From Nitrososphaerota archaeon (lineage in GTDB: Archaea; Thermoproteota; Nitrososphaeria; Nitrososphaerales; Gagatemarchaeaceae), in the NCBI GenBank assembly GCA_027886905.1, contig JAPCJO010000003.1, positions 1-64,000 of the forward strand: a stretch of DNA of 64,000 nt. Reading direction: 5' to 3'. Below, one piece after another: positions 19,142-28,387 of the stretch. A model generated the notes under the pieces. It was given only the letters and a program-made list of their open reading frames with translations, was not told where the DNA came from and ran no database searches. Each line of letters starts with the position of its first letter. Within the stretch, counting starts at the first letter, position 1. The position numbers were made by a program, and so were the translations under genes.

Positions 19142-19519
19142 ATGGCGACCCCGGTACCCCAGATCATCGACAAGAAGATCGCTGCCCTAGGCGACTGGCG
19201 CGGCGAGACGATGGCGACTCTGCGCAAGGTAATCCACGAGGCCGACCCGGAGATAGTCGAGGAACTGAAATGGCTAGGTACCCCGGTGTTCACCCACGAT
19301 GGGAACGTCGTACTCTTCGAGGCTTTCAAGGATAAGGTGAAGCTCACCTTCCCGGAAGGGGCGAGCCTTCCGGACCCGCACAAGCTCTTCAACGCCGGCC
19401 TTGGCGGCGGCAAGTGGAGGGCCATCGATTTCTTCGAGGGCGGCAAGGTCAATAAGCGGGCCCTGAAGGCGCTCGTCAAGGCCGCTGTGGCTCAGAGGGC
19501 TTCCAAGAAGAAGGCCTGA
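19142..19519 (+). CDS. DUF1801-like protein
   Basis: LRKVIHEADPEIVEELKWLGTPVF...KDKVKLTFPEGASLPDP; start trimmed. Confidence 0.7.
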   Translation: MATPVPQIIDKKIAALGDWRGETMATLRKVIHEADPEIVEELKWLGTPVFTHDGNVVLFEAFKDKVKLTFPEGASLPDPHKLFNAGLGGGKWRAIDFFEGGKVNKRALKALVKAAVAQRASKKKA

Positions 19520-19568
19520 GAGGGGAGGGCTGTGAGCCGGCCACCCCGTTCTCGTGCGGCTGTCTGGG

Positions 19569-20426
19569 TCACAGGAATTCCAACAAGGCGTCCATCGTCT
19601 CTTGGGGACGCTCGCTGAGCAACCAGTGGCCGGTGTCCTTGAGGAGGAGGATGGCTGGATCTGTCGCCACCAGCGGAGCCTGTTTGGCAAGTATGTTCCC
19701 GTTTGCCTTGTCGCCCCCAATCACAAGCAGCGGCATCTTCAGCTTCGTCTTTGAGAACTCGACGAACTCCTTCCCGGTTTGCCCGAATGAGATGTAGTAT
19801 TCCCAGGCGGCGCGCATGCGTCCAGGTCGCGCGTACGCTTTCGTGTAGATCACCCGGTCCGGCTCCGGAATCGAGCGCCTTCTGTCGGCGGCGAAGTCGT
19901 TCCAAAAGTGGTCGAAGTAGATCCGTTCGCGTCCCTTCACGAGGGCCTCAGGTGTCGGGCCGTTGAATCGGAAGTGCCACGCCGGGCCGTTGTATGCAGT
20001 ATCAAACCCGAGCACCCCGGGCAGAGGGGCCTCCATCAGGACGAGCTTCTCGGTCTCGTCTGGAAACATCGAGGCGTAAGCGTAGCCCACCATCACGCCG
20101 AAGTCGTGTCCGACAACCCTCGCCTTCGTGATGCCCAATGATTTGACCAGCGCGTGAATGGAGACGGCGGCCTTTGTCATCCCCGCACCGCCTGACGGGA
20201 TTCCAGAGTCCCCGATCGCGGGGAGGTCGGGAGCGACAACGGTGAACTTGCTGGCGAGCACAGGGATGAGCGGTCTCCACATGTGCGAGGTCTCCGCAAA
20301 GCCGTGGAGGAGGAGGACGGCAGGCCCGGAGCCCGAGCTCAGGTAGTGCAGCTTCAGTCTGTCGACGACTGCGCTCCCCGATTTGATGACTTCGCCTCTC
20401 CGTCCTGCTTTCTTAGGATGGCTCAT
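19569..20426 (-). CDS. Alpha/beta hydrolase (epoxide-hydrolase/haloalkane-dehalogenase-like)
   Basis: LLLHGFAETSHMW, VVGHDFGVMVGYAYA elbow, DTGHWLLSERPQE. Confidence 0.85.
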   Translation of the reverse strand: MSHPKKAGRRGEVIKSGSAVVDRLKLHYLSSGSGPAVLLLHGFAETSHMWRPLIPVLASKFTVVAPDLPAIGDSGIPSGGAGMTKAAVSIHALVKSLGITKARVVGHDFGVMVGYAYASMFPDETEKLVLMEAPLPGVLGFDTAYNGPAWHFRFNGPTPEALVKGRERIYFDHFWNDFAADRRRSIPEPDRVIYTKAYARPGRMRAAWEYYISFGQTGKEFVEFSKTKLKMPLLVIGGDKANGNILAKQAPLVATDPAILLLKDTGHWLLSERPQETMDALLEFL

Positions 20427-20550
20427 GGACCTGACCGCTGTATTGTCAACTCGCAGGAGAAAGATATTAGCGTTTTTTCCCTTCGAAGACTCTGCTATCG
20501 AACGGCAAGGCCACGGCGGCCCTGGAGTGTTTCCGTGACCCCGGTCACAC

Positions 20551-22485
20551 TCATCTCACGACTATGACCGTGACATCCGAGTGCGCCACGACGCCGGCCG
20601 AGACGCTCCCCTGGAGCAGCCTCCCGGTCGCCCCGAGGCCTCGCGTGCCTATCACTATGACGTCGGCGCCCTCCCTCTTCGCCGTCTCGGTGATTGCGTT
20701 GGCAGGAGGCCCGTTCGCCCGGATGACCGTTCCCCCCGCGACTGAGACACCCGCGCTCTTCGCCTCGCCGACCACTGTGTTGACATAGTCCTCGGCTTCC
20801 TTCTCGGCGTACTCATAGCGCTCCTTCAGGATCCCCGAACTCGACCCTCCTGCCCTTAGGCTCGAAGGATTGACGGAGGAGGGGGATGGGACTACCCTCA
20901 GGACGTCAAGCTCCGCGTGGTAGTCCCTGGCAAAGCCGATCGCCGTCTTGGCCGCGCGCTCCCCGTTCTCGGAGCCGTCCACCGCCACGAGTATCTTGTT
21001 CATGGCGAGCGACCTCTTCCCCTCCGCGATGGGAGGTGAGAGCGGGGTCGTGGCTTGCAAGGTCGTCTCCCTGGCCATCACGACCATCTTCGGGCTTCTC
21101 ATCAGAGACGCGAAGACTATCCCCACGCCGGACAGGACCGAGGCCCCGAGGAAGGCGTAGCGGAAGCCATCGACGGTCGCTGCCGCGGCCGTCACAGAAG
21201 CGCCCGCGCTCGCCGCGACCACGCCGACTATCGTAACCGCAATCGCGAGGCCGATGGGGCCGCCCACCTGCGTCGACGTGTTGATGAGCCCGGAGGCGAG
21301 GCCCTCCTCTCCCTTCCTGGCTCCGCTCAGCGCGGCTATGTTGAAGGCGGTGAAGCTCAGGGCGGCGCCGAGGGAGACGACGAGCATGTCTGGGAGGACG
21401 CCAGTCAGGAAGGGCGTCCCCAGGTGGAGCTGGGCGAGGAGGAGGAAGCCCGCGGCCTGGACCGTCATGCCCACCAGGAGGACGGGCTTGGGGCCGAAGC
21501 GGGTGACGAGCTTCGCGGAGAGGTACCCCCCCACGCTAAGGAACACCAAGGCGGTCGGGAGGAAGGCGAGCCCGGCCGAGAGGGCGGAGTACCCCTGAAT
21601 CTGCTGGAGGTAGATGGTCAGGAGGAAGATCATCGAGCTCACCGCGGCGATGGTGAGTATCGCGAGCGCGTTTGCGCTGAAGACGGCCCCGCGACGCAAG
21701 AACGAGAGCGGCATCAGCGGGGCGCCGGACCGGTTCTCGATGGCAAGGAAGAGCGCTAGGACGACGCCTGAGAGGCCGAGGGGCACGAGTGTGTCTACCG
21801 AGAGGAGACCCCTGTTCGCCGCGTTGGTCAGGGCGTAGACCAAGATCGAGAGCCCCGCGGTCACCGAGAGCGCGCCCGGAAGGTCGAGGCGCCTCTGGTT
21901 CGGGTCTCCGCGACTCTCGACGAGGAGCCGCGACGCCAGAATGGCGGTCACTATCCCTATGGGGACGTTGACGAAAAAGATAGACCGCCAACCTAGGGTC
22001 GCCGTTAGGACGCCCCCTAGGATTACGCCCGCCGCGAAAGCCGCGGACGAGACAGCCGCGAAGACGCTGAGGGCACGATTCCTCTCACGCCCTTCAGGGA
22101 AGGTGACGACGAGCAAGGAAAGGCCGGTCGCCGAGGCTATCGCGGCCCCTATCCCTTGGACAGCCCTGGCGCCGATGAGGACGCTCTCCGAGGGGGCCAG
22201 ACCGCCCGCGAGCGACGATAGCGCGAATACGACCAGACCTATGCCGAAGAGCCTGCGGCGCCCGTAGAGATCGGAGGCGCGGCCGCTGAGGAGGAGGAAG
22301 CCCGCGAAGGTAAGGCCGTAGGCGCTCACTATCCACTGGCTGTCTGCGAGCGATATCCCAAGTTCGGTGCGCATGGTGGGCAGCGCTATCTGGACTATGG
22401 AGAAGTCCAGGACGATTACGAACTGCGCCAACACAAGCAGCGTCAGAATCAGGGAGAGGCGTGGCGGTGGAGTGGGTTTCGTCAT
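20551..22485 (-). CDS. DHA2/EmrB-like MFS transporter fused to C-terminal UspA domain
   Basis: N-terminal multi-TM (DFSIVQIALPTMRTELGIS...GRASDLYGRRRLFGIG); C-terminal MNKILVAVDGSENGERAAKTAIGFA...VIGTRGLGATGRLLQGSVSAGVVAHSDVTVIVVR. Confidence 0.88.
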   Translation of the reverse strand: MTKPTPPPRLSLILTLLVLAQFVIVLDFSIVQIALPTMRTELGISLADSQWIVSAYGLTFAGFLLLSGRASDLYGRRRLFGIGLVVFALSSLAGGLAPSESVLIGARAVQGIGAAIASATGLSLLVVTFPEGRERNRALSVFAAVSSAAFAAGVILGGVLTATLGWRSIFFVNVPIGIVTAILASRLLVESRGDPNQRRLDLPGALSVTAGLSILVYALTNAANRGLLSVDTLVPLGLSGVVLALFLAIENRSGAPLMPLSFLRRGAVFSANALAILTIAAVSSMIFLLTIYLQQIQGYSALSAGLAFLPTALVFLSVGGYLSAKLVTRFGPKPVLLVGMTVQAAGFLLLAQLHLGTPFLTGVLPDMLVVSLGAALSFTAFNIAALSGARKGEEGLASGLINTSTQVGGPIGLAIAVTIVGVVAASAGASVTAAAATVDGFRYAFLGASVLSGVGIVFASLMRSPKMVVMARETTLQATTPLSPPIAEGKRSLAMNKILVAVDGSENGERAAKTAIGFARDYHAELDVLRVVPSPSSVNPSSLRAGGSSSGILKERYEYAEKEAEDYVNTVVGEAKSAGVSVAGGTVIRANGPPANAITETAKREGADVIVIGTRGLGATGRLLQGSVSAGVVAHSDVTVIVVR

Positions 22486-22648
22486 TAAAATCGGACAATT
22501 AGCGGCCCAAATTTGTCGCCTTTTAAATCAGGTAGTATTCTCCAACTAAGTAGGTATCACAAACCCACTTGAATTTCCTCATTCGGAGGGAAATGCGCGT
22601 CTCGCCGTCGGTAAAATAGAGGGGGTCGTATGACGAAGCCGCTCGCCG

Positions 22649-23581
22649 TTGCCTTCCCGCCAAGAGCCGGGCGACAAGGACCCGGAAGAAATCCCAGACA
22701 AGTGCCCGAACTGCGGAAAGAAGGGCACATTCGTGAGGGACGAGGAGAGCGGGGAGATGGTCTGCAGCAACTGCGGCTTTGTCCTAAGAGAGAAGGAGGA
22801 GGAGACGGGGCCATCTTTCTCCTCCTCGGAGGCCGGCACCCTGGAGGTGACGTCAGGTCCTCCGACCTCAATCGCCCAGCCGGACATGGGACTCGCGACC
22901 GTGATTGGGAGGGAGGGCACGGACGCGTCAGGGACAGGGCTCTCATCCAGGACAAAGTCCAGCGTCGAGAGGATGCGCGTCTGGGACAGGAGAAGCCAGC
23001 CCGACCAGTCGGCCTACAGGAGCATGAGCAAGGCCTTCGACGAGATAAAGACCGTCGCGGCGAAGCTCTCAGTCGGGCAGGGGGCGATCGAGCGCGCCGC
23101 CTACATCTACAGGAAGGCGCTCGAGAAGCGTCTCACGAGGGGAAGGTCGTTGACGCAGCTCTCAGCTGCCGCGCTTTACGCGGCTTGCAGGGACCTGCAG
23201 ATCCCGAGGAGCCTGAAGGATGTCGCCGCAGCGGGAAACGTCAGCAAGAAAGACCTCTCTCGATCTTACAGGACCCTCGTTACCGAGCTCGACATCAGGA
23301 TACCTGTAGAGGACCCGATACGTTCGGTCCCGAAGATAGGCTCCGCGATAGGGGCATCCCCTCGGACGATGAGGAGGGCGCAGGAGATCTTGAGGATGGC
23401 CGCTGCGAAGGGGGTCTCCGCGGGCAAGGACCCGATGGGGCTCGCAGGCGCGGCCCTCTATATCGCGAGCCACCTCGAGGGTGAGGGAAAGTCTCAGCCG
23501 ATAGTGGCGAAGGCGTCCGAGGTGACCGAGGTCACGGTTAGAAACAGGTACAGGGCGCTCAAGTCAAGCCTGAAGCTTTGA
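22649..23581 (+). CDS. tfb: Transcription initiation factor IIB
   Basis: Zn ribbon CPNCG...CSNCG plus two cyclin-like repeats (AAALYAACRDLQIPRSLKDVA; GAALYIASHLEGEGKSQ); TTG start. Confidence 0.93.
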   Translation: MPSRQEPGDKDPEEIPDKCPNCGKKGTFVRDEESGEMVCSNCGFVLREKEEETGPSFSSSEAGTLEVTSGPPTSIAQPDMGLATVIGREGTDASGTGLSSRTKSSVERMRVWDRRSQPDQSAYRSMSKAFDEIKTVAAKLSVGQGAIERAAYIYRKALEKRLTRGRSLTQLSAAALYAACRDLQIPRSLKDVAAAGNVSKKDLSRSYRTLVTELDIRIPVEDPIRSVPKIGSAIGASPRTMRRAQEILRMAAAKGVSAGKDPMGLAGAALYIASHLEGEGKSQPIVAKASEVTEVTVRNRYRALKSSLKL

Positions 23582-23641
23582 CCCGGCGCGTGCTCCATGG
23601 CGAGATTTAGCCCTCCGTGCTCTAGCTAGAGACTTCGGGCA

Positions 23642-23677
23642 TTACATTTTCGTGCAGAAAATACGTCCTCCTTAGAT
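23642..23677 (+). promoter_or_regulatory. Conserved element copy A: TTACAT-TTTCG-TGCAGAAAATACG-TCCTC-CTTAGAT
   Basis: Same layout as six other intergenic sites; GTG start at 23699. Confidence 0.7.
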
Positions 23678-23698
23678 GAAGGCGCCGCCTCTCTTTTC

Positions 23699-24037
23699 GT
23701 GAGAATCTTGGCCAACAAGGAGAAGGAATTGAGAAGCGCCGCTGAGCGGTCGCTCAGAGAGACCCGAAGGGATTTTGACAAGAGGATCGACGAGATCAGG
23801 GCCGAGCTCCAAGAGATAGGACCCGAGGCGGTAGAGAAGGTCGAAAGATCCCTGAATGATTTGAAGAACGACCTGAAGGCCGAGCTGAAGACCGGCTTCG
23901 ACGACGTCAACGGCATGTTTGAGGACGAGGTCGAATCAGGCAGAGAGCAGGTCCGCGCGCACCCACTTCTCGCGGTCGGGGTCGCGGTCATGGCGGGCGT
24001 CATCGTCGGGATGCTGCTAGGAAAAAACAAAGACTAG
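23699..24037 (+). CDS. DUF883/ElaB/YqjD-like membrane-anchored protein
   Basis: Charged coiled-coil followed by VRAHPLLAVGVAVMAGVIVGMLLGKNKD tail. Confidence 0.6.
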   Translation: MRILANKEKELRSAAERSLRETRRDFDKRIDEIRAELQEIGPEAVEKVERSLNDLKNDLKAELKTGFDDVNGMFEDEVESGREQVRAHPLLAVGVAVMAGVIVGMLLGKNKD

Positions 24038-24043
24038 TTTCCG

Positions 24044-24319
24044 ATGCTTCAGAAAATCATTCGGCACCTCATGGAGGACGCCACCGACGGGCTCAAGCAC
24101 GACGTCGAGGCGTACGCCAACAAGGTCCTCAAGCAGATGATGAGAACGCTGGTTCTCGCCGGCGTGGGCGTCACATTCTTGGCAGTCGGATCCGTCTTTC
24201 TCCTGGTCGGCGTCGTGGCTTCTCTCAGCAAGTTCATGTTCAGCGGGTTGGCCTGGGGACTTGTAGGCCTCATCGTTGCGCTGGTCGGTGGGGTGCTTGT
24301 CCTGCTGATCAGACGGTAA
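24044..24319 (+). CDS. YqjE/phage-holin-III-like small membrane protein
   Basis: N-terminal amphipathic segment then two long TM helices; follows the YqjD-like gene by 6 nt. Confidence 0.5.
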   Translation: MLQKIIRHLMEDATDGLKHDVEAYANKVLKQMMRTLVLAGVGVTFLAVGSVFLLVGVVASLSKFMFSGLAWGLVGLIVALVGGVLVLLIRR

Positions 24320-24337
24320 CGGGTCGAGGCTAGGCCG

Positions 24338-25537
24338 TTGAACCCGACCGAGAAGCCGATGGACGGCTCTCCGCTGCCAAAGTCGGTCCTCAAATGGGCG
24401 GCGGCGGGGCTGGTGTTGAGCTCCGCGGTCGTCATCGCGATCACGATCTTCTCGGGCGTGACCCTGTCTGACCTAGCGAAGCTCGGCTACCTGACGTTCG
24501 GTCTGGCGGCCGCTGTGTCTGCATGCAGACTCCTTGTCCAGATTGCGAGGTTTAGGGTCGTAACGACCGGACTGAGCAGCGACACAAAAATGGACCTTAC
24601 AGGCCTGCCCATCACCAGGGTGGCTAGCGAGTTCGTCTCGGAGTCGACGCCTGCGACCAGCATGGGGGTGTTCCTGCGCACCTCGTGGTTGGCTGGGAAG
24701 GGGGTGGACGGGGGAAGGGCGCTCTGGATAGGCTACTTCGAAGTGCTCATCGAGATATACGTAGGCGGCGGCCTCGCGCTCATCGCGGCGGCGTATGCGC
24801 TGTCCAGGGGGTCGGTGGCCCTAGGCTCATCGATTGCCGTAATCGCGACGGTCCTGATTGTCGGGTACACGTTGGTGTTTGTAATCCCGGCGGTAAAGAC
24901 CATCAAGGTCCCTCACCGAGTATTTGGCATCATGTCGCGACTGATAGGCGGGCCTAGGGCGACGGCCCTCTATCTCCGCGCTGTCGTGGGCTCTCTGAAC
25001 TTTTCGCTCGCGGCGCGCGCAATCGTAAGCAGGCGCACGCTGCCAGTGGTGGTGAAGGCGGTCCTTCTCACGCTCCTCGAGGACTTCTTGGAAGGGGCGG
25101 CCCTTTGGCTCGTGCTGAACGCCGCAGGCCTCAAGATTGACCTCGTCTCCGCCACCCTTGCGGCGTACGGCGTCGCGGCGGTCGCCCAACTCCCGATAAC
25201 CATCGGCGGCGCGGGTGTGACGGAGCTCACAATGCAAGCATACCTCGTTTCGGTCTACGGGTTCTCATCTTGGGCAGCCGTCGTGCTGTGGAGGATCGCC
25301 ACGTATCAGGTGATGTTGGCGGTCACGGGGATAGTGTTCATGGTGTACCTGCGCAAGAATGCTCATCGACCGTCCAAAGTCGAGGAGAAGGTGCCTCTGG
25401 AGGTCGTCCCGGTCGTAAGCCCGAACGCCCGCTCACTCGGCAATGGTCAAGCGCTTCCCTCCGGATTGGACTGTGCGGAGGCGCCAGCTGGAGGTTTATC
25501 GGACGACTCGCGCAACCGTCTTTCTCGGCAGACCTAG
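24338..25537 (+). CDS. UPF0104/lysylphosphatidylglycerol synthetase TM region-like flippase
   Basis: Poly-TM, PITIGGAGVTELTMQAYL motif typical of this family. Confidence 0.75.
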   Translation: MNPTEKPMDGSPLPKSVLKWAAAGLVLSSAVVIAITIFSGVTLSDLAKLGYLTFGLAAAVSACRLLVQIARFRVVTTGLSSDTKMDLTGLPITRVASEFVSESTPATSMGVFLRTSWLAGKGVDGGRALWIGYFEVLIEIYVGGGLALIAAAYALSRGSVALGSSIAVIATVLIVGYTLVFVIPAVKTIKVPHRVFGIMSRLIGGPRATALYLRAVVGSLNFSLAARAIVSRRTLPVVVKAVLLTLLEDFLEGAALWLVLNAAGLKIDLVSATLAAYGVAAVAQLPITIGGAGVTELTMQAYLVSVYGFSSWAAVVLWRIATYQVMLAVTGIVFMVYLRKNAHRPSKVEEKVPLEVVPVVSPNARSLGNGQALPSGLDCAEAPAGGLSDDSRNRLSRQT

Positions 25538-25866
25538 AGATCGGGCATCGCTTGCGGCAGTGCCTTTGCGCCCCTGCGGACTGAGCTGACTGTGGCGTTG
25601 AAGTCCAGGACGCCATCTATCTCCAAGACCTCGAGCGACCTTCCTGTCGTAAGATGTTTCACTATCGCTTTTTCCAGCGACAGCGTTCCTGCAGGGCCGA
25701 AAAGCGCAAGCAACTTTACGTGGAATTCCATCGGGTCGGGGAAACCGTCAGCCATCTTCATGTGGACCAAGACCGCCTCCGTCCCACTATGACCAAGGAC
25801 CTTGTCGAGCCCGGCGTGCACCGAGTCGTTAAAGGTGGTCGCGAACAATTCCTCCACTTTACTCAC
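25534..25866 (-). CDS. Small protein paralogous to 27298..27627 (possibly NitrOD5-type domain)
   Basis: Shared pattern GLDKVLGHSGTEAVLVHMKMADGFPDPMEFHVKLLALFGPAGTLSLEKAIVKHL...DLMKIEG/LEIDG-DFNAT. Confidence 0.65.
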   Translation of the reverse strand: MSKVEELFATTFNDSVHAGLDKVLGHSGTEAVLVHMKMADGFPDPMEFHVKLLALFGPAGTLSLEKAIVKHLTTGRSLEVLEIDGVLDFNATVSSVRRGAKALPQAMPDL

Positions 25867-25870
25867 CTGA

Positions 25871-27301
25871 TCACACGAGTTGAGTCAGCGACGGGAGGAT
25901 GGGGTCATCGAGGTGCTGCAGCGCGTAAATCCCTGTGTAGGGCTTCACGCCGAACATCACGACCGCGCCATCCCTCACGGACAGCCTGGCGTGACTGGAG
26001 CTCATCGAGAGGATTCGCGACCTGATGGGTGAGTTTGCTGGCAGGAAGAGGATGTGCGCATCGCGCGATTGCTGTAGGGTGATTATCTCCTGGGACGTCA
26101 CCTCCAGAAGCGAGTCGAGGTCCGAAGCGAAGAGGTTCTCGAGAGCCGCTATGGAATTCACGTGTAACATGGCCTGGTCGACCGATTTCTTCCTAAGCCT
26201 TGTCGTCTCGTTCGTGACCACTTCGTGGATCTCGTTGGGCGTGGCGTGTTTCGTCATGCTGGTTGTCTCGAGGTCGCTCGACCTTAGGACGTCGAGGATG
26301 TGGAGCCTGTCGCTCGGCGTCCCCTCACCGACGGCCCTGGTCAGGACGGAACTGGTCAGGCCCGTGTTTGCTCCGGGCAACGGCAGGAGGATCGCGCTCC
26401 TCCCCATCGCCAGGAAGTTGATGATTGGTGGAAGCTCGATCGCTCTGAGGGCGAAGTAGGGGACGTCCTCGTCGTATTCGACGGTCAGCGTGCTCCCTGG
26501 GACCATCCCCCCGAGCAGCCGGTCCAATGCCGGGCTCCCGAGGGAATATGCCCCGTCGATGTCCGGCACGGGTGCGAATTTTCGTATCTCCGAGTAGTTG
26601 GGCGTGGCATACGGCTCGAAGAAGGTGAATCTTCCGTCCATGAGCGTGAAGAGGTACTTGCGCTGAGGTATCTTCGTCCCGCGCAGCTTGTGAATGGTGA
26701 ATTCCCGCACCGATCGGTCCTGCTCTTCGACGGTGGACATCTCGAGGATCCCGTCGACGAGGTAGTCGATGGTCGTCGCGCCCGGCTCTTCGCTTACGAA
26801 GACGAGCTGCGCGCCCGAGTTGTTCGAGACGGCGATGAGGGTCTTCTCCGCCCGCAATCTCTCCTTCGAGTCGAATTCCTTGGCAAGGGCGTCCCAGCTG
26901 TCGAACACTACGGTCTTGACCTTCTTGGGGTCCGTCAGTCGCATCACGAACTCCAGGGCCGAGGTCGCGTCTTCGAGCCTGACGTCCAGAAATTCTTGGT
27001 TCTCCAGGGTCTCCTTCATGGCGGGTATGTGCGTCTCGAGGAGCTCCTGCGGAACTCTGGAGGAGATGTACGCGCCGTTCCCCTTCCCCGCCGCCTTTAG
27101 GATCTCCAGCGCGACTGTCGTCTTTCCGGTGCCCGCTAGACCCTTGATGAGCATCGTCCTTATCGGACCGTTCATGAGTTGCTTCAGGCCTAGCAGCGTG
27201 GGGATCCTTGCTTCTGCCAGCTCAGACGATTCTGCCCGTGAGGTCTCAGTCCGGCGATTCGTCTGAACCGGAGCAGGGGCGTCGATTTCTTGTGTTGTCA
27301 A
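25871..27301 (-). CDS. KaiC/RAD55-like RecA-superfamily ATPase, duplicated domain with degenerate second P-loop
   Basis: IKGLAGTGKTTVALEIL Walker A, KTVVFDSWDAL Walker B; second unit LGSPALDRLLGGMVPGSTLTVEYDEDVPYFAL lacks GKT. Confidence 0.75.
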   Translation of the reverse strand: MTTQEIDAPAPVQTNRRTETSRAESSELAEARIPTLLGLKQLMNGPIRTMLIKGLAGTGKTTVALEILKAAGKGNGAYISSRVPQELLETHIPAMKETLENQEFLDVRLEDATSALEFVMRLTDPKKVKTVVFDSWDALAKEFDSKERLRAEKTLIAVSNNSGAQLVFVSEEPGATTIDYLVDGILEMSTVEEQDRSVREFTIHKLRGTKIPQRKYLFTLMDGRFTFFEPYATPNYSEIRKFAPVPDIDGAYSLGSPALDRLLGGMVPGSTLTVEYDEDVPYFALRAIELPPIINFLAMGRSAILLPLPGANTGLTSSVLTRAVGEGTPSDRLHILDVLRSSDLETTSMTKHATPNEIHEVVTNETTRLRKKSVDQAMLHVNSIAALENLFASDLDSLLEVTSQEIITLQQSRDAHILFLPANSPIRSRILSMSSSHARLSVRDGAVVMFGVKPYTGIYALQHLDDPILPSLTQLV

Positions 27302-27627
27302 GCTCTAGCACTCTTCTCTATTGCGGCGATGGTGGCGTCGAAGTCGAAGGCGCCTTCTATCTTCATTAGGTCCAGCGACCACTTGAACCTCAGTGCGAGG
27401 TCCTTGACTATCACTCTCTCCAGCGACTGCGCCCCACTTACGCCGAAGATCGCCAGTAGCTTCTTGTTGAATTCACGGGGGTCAGGGAAGTCATCGACCA
27501 TCCTCATGTAAAGCAGGACGGATGCGGTTCCACTCTCCCCTAGGACCTTGTTCAAACCGCCTTGCACTGCGTCAAGGTATGAAGGTGCGAACTCTTGCCT
27601 TGCTGGGCTCTCCGAGGATGCTTCCAT
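27298..27627 (-). CDS. Small protein paralogous to 25534..25866 (possibly NitrOD5-type domain)
   Basis: GGLNKVLGESGTASVLLYMRMVDDFPDPREFNKKLLAIFGVSGAQSLERVIVKDL; overlaps ATPase start. Confidence 0.65.
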   Translation of the reverse strand: MEASSESPARQEFAPSYLDAVQGGLNKVLGESGTASVLLYMRMVDDFPDPREFNKKLLAIFGVSGAQSLERVIVKDLALRFKWSLDLMKIEGAFDFDATIAAIEKSARA

Positions 27628-27651
27628 CGCTGATCAAAGCGGGCACCAGAG

Positions 27652-27688
27652 TATAACAAGAGAATGTATTTTCTGCAAGGAAACGTAC
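27652..27688 (-). promoter_or_regulatory. Conserved element copy C: GTACGT-TTCCT-TGCAGAAAATACA-TTCTC-TTGTTATA
   Basis: Layout conserved; ATG at 27627 about 25 nt downstream of the TATA-like element. Confidence 0.7.
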
Positions 27689-27810
27689 TCGTCGGTTCGG
27701 CCGTGGGCCAGGGCGGAAATCCAAAAGATTTAGAGCTAGGCCAGGGAATTCTGGGACCTGCCACTGGGTCGCCTACGCGTGAAACTTGAGGAGGGCGGTA
27801 TTTTCCCAAG

Positions 27811-27847
27811 TTGCATTTTCTTACAAAAAATACCTGCTTCTTAAATC
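27811..27847 (+). promoter_or_regulatory. Conserved element copy D: TTGCAT-TTTCT-TACAAAAAATACC-TGCTT-CTTAAATC
   Basis: Layout conserved; GTG at 27884. Confidence 0.65.
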
Positions 27848-27883
27848 ACAAGTCCACGGTCAAGACTCGAAGATGGCGGTAGA

Positions 27884-28387
27884 GTGAAGCGCGACATGAC
27901 AGCTACCAGCGTCGAAAGGGAGGTCGGTGAGCTTGAAATGCGGTATGGCGTCGTCAAGACGCTCAGGTTCGCGATTGCAGGGGCGGTGGGCTTTGGGGTC
28001 ACAGAGGTCGTCTTGACCATCGGCCTTCTGATCTTGTTCGGAAAGCTGAGTCTTCCCCATTCTAGTTTTGCATCGCCAGCGCTCCTCGGCTTGGATGCTC
28101 TCTCGCTCGTGATTGGCGTCTCGGCTTCCTTCTTCGTAAACGAACGGATTACGGTTCACGTGCCGAAGACTGTCAAGGGTGAGGAGGCCAACAGGTTCAA
28201 GAGGTTTCTGAAGTTTCAGGCAGTGAGCGGGATCGGGAATACAGGCATCGTGGTGGTCCAGCTCGTCCTCTTGGCGACTCTCGAGCTCTCGCCTCTCTTG
28301 GGCACAATCATAGGGGCGGTGGCCACCTATCCAATCGTGTACTTCATCTCGATCAAGTATGTCTGGAAAGCACACCGGACTAGATGA
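27884..28387 (+). CDS. GtrA-like membrane protein
   Basis: RFAIAGAVGFGVTEVVLT..., FFVNERITVHVP, KFQAVSGIGNTGIVVV. Confidence 0.8.
   Translation: MKRDMTATSVEREVGELEMRYGVVKTLRFAIAGAVGFGVTEVVLTIGLLILFGKLSLPHSSFASPALLGLDALSLVIGVSASFFVNERITVHVPKTVKGEEANRFKRFLKFQAVSGIGNTGIVVVQLVLLATLELSPLLGTIIGAVATYPIVYFISIKYVWKAHRTR

Noticed and set aside
10523-20426. Three alpha/beta hydrolases as a recent tandem duplication
   Set aside because: The sequences are too diverged and are separated by unrelated genes; likely independent acquisitions
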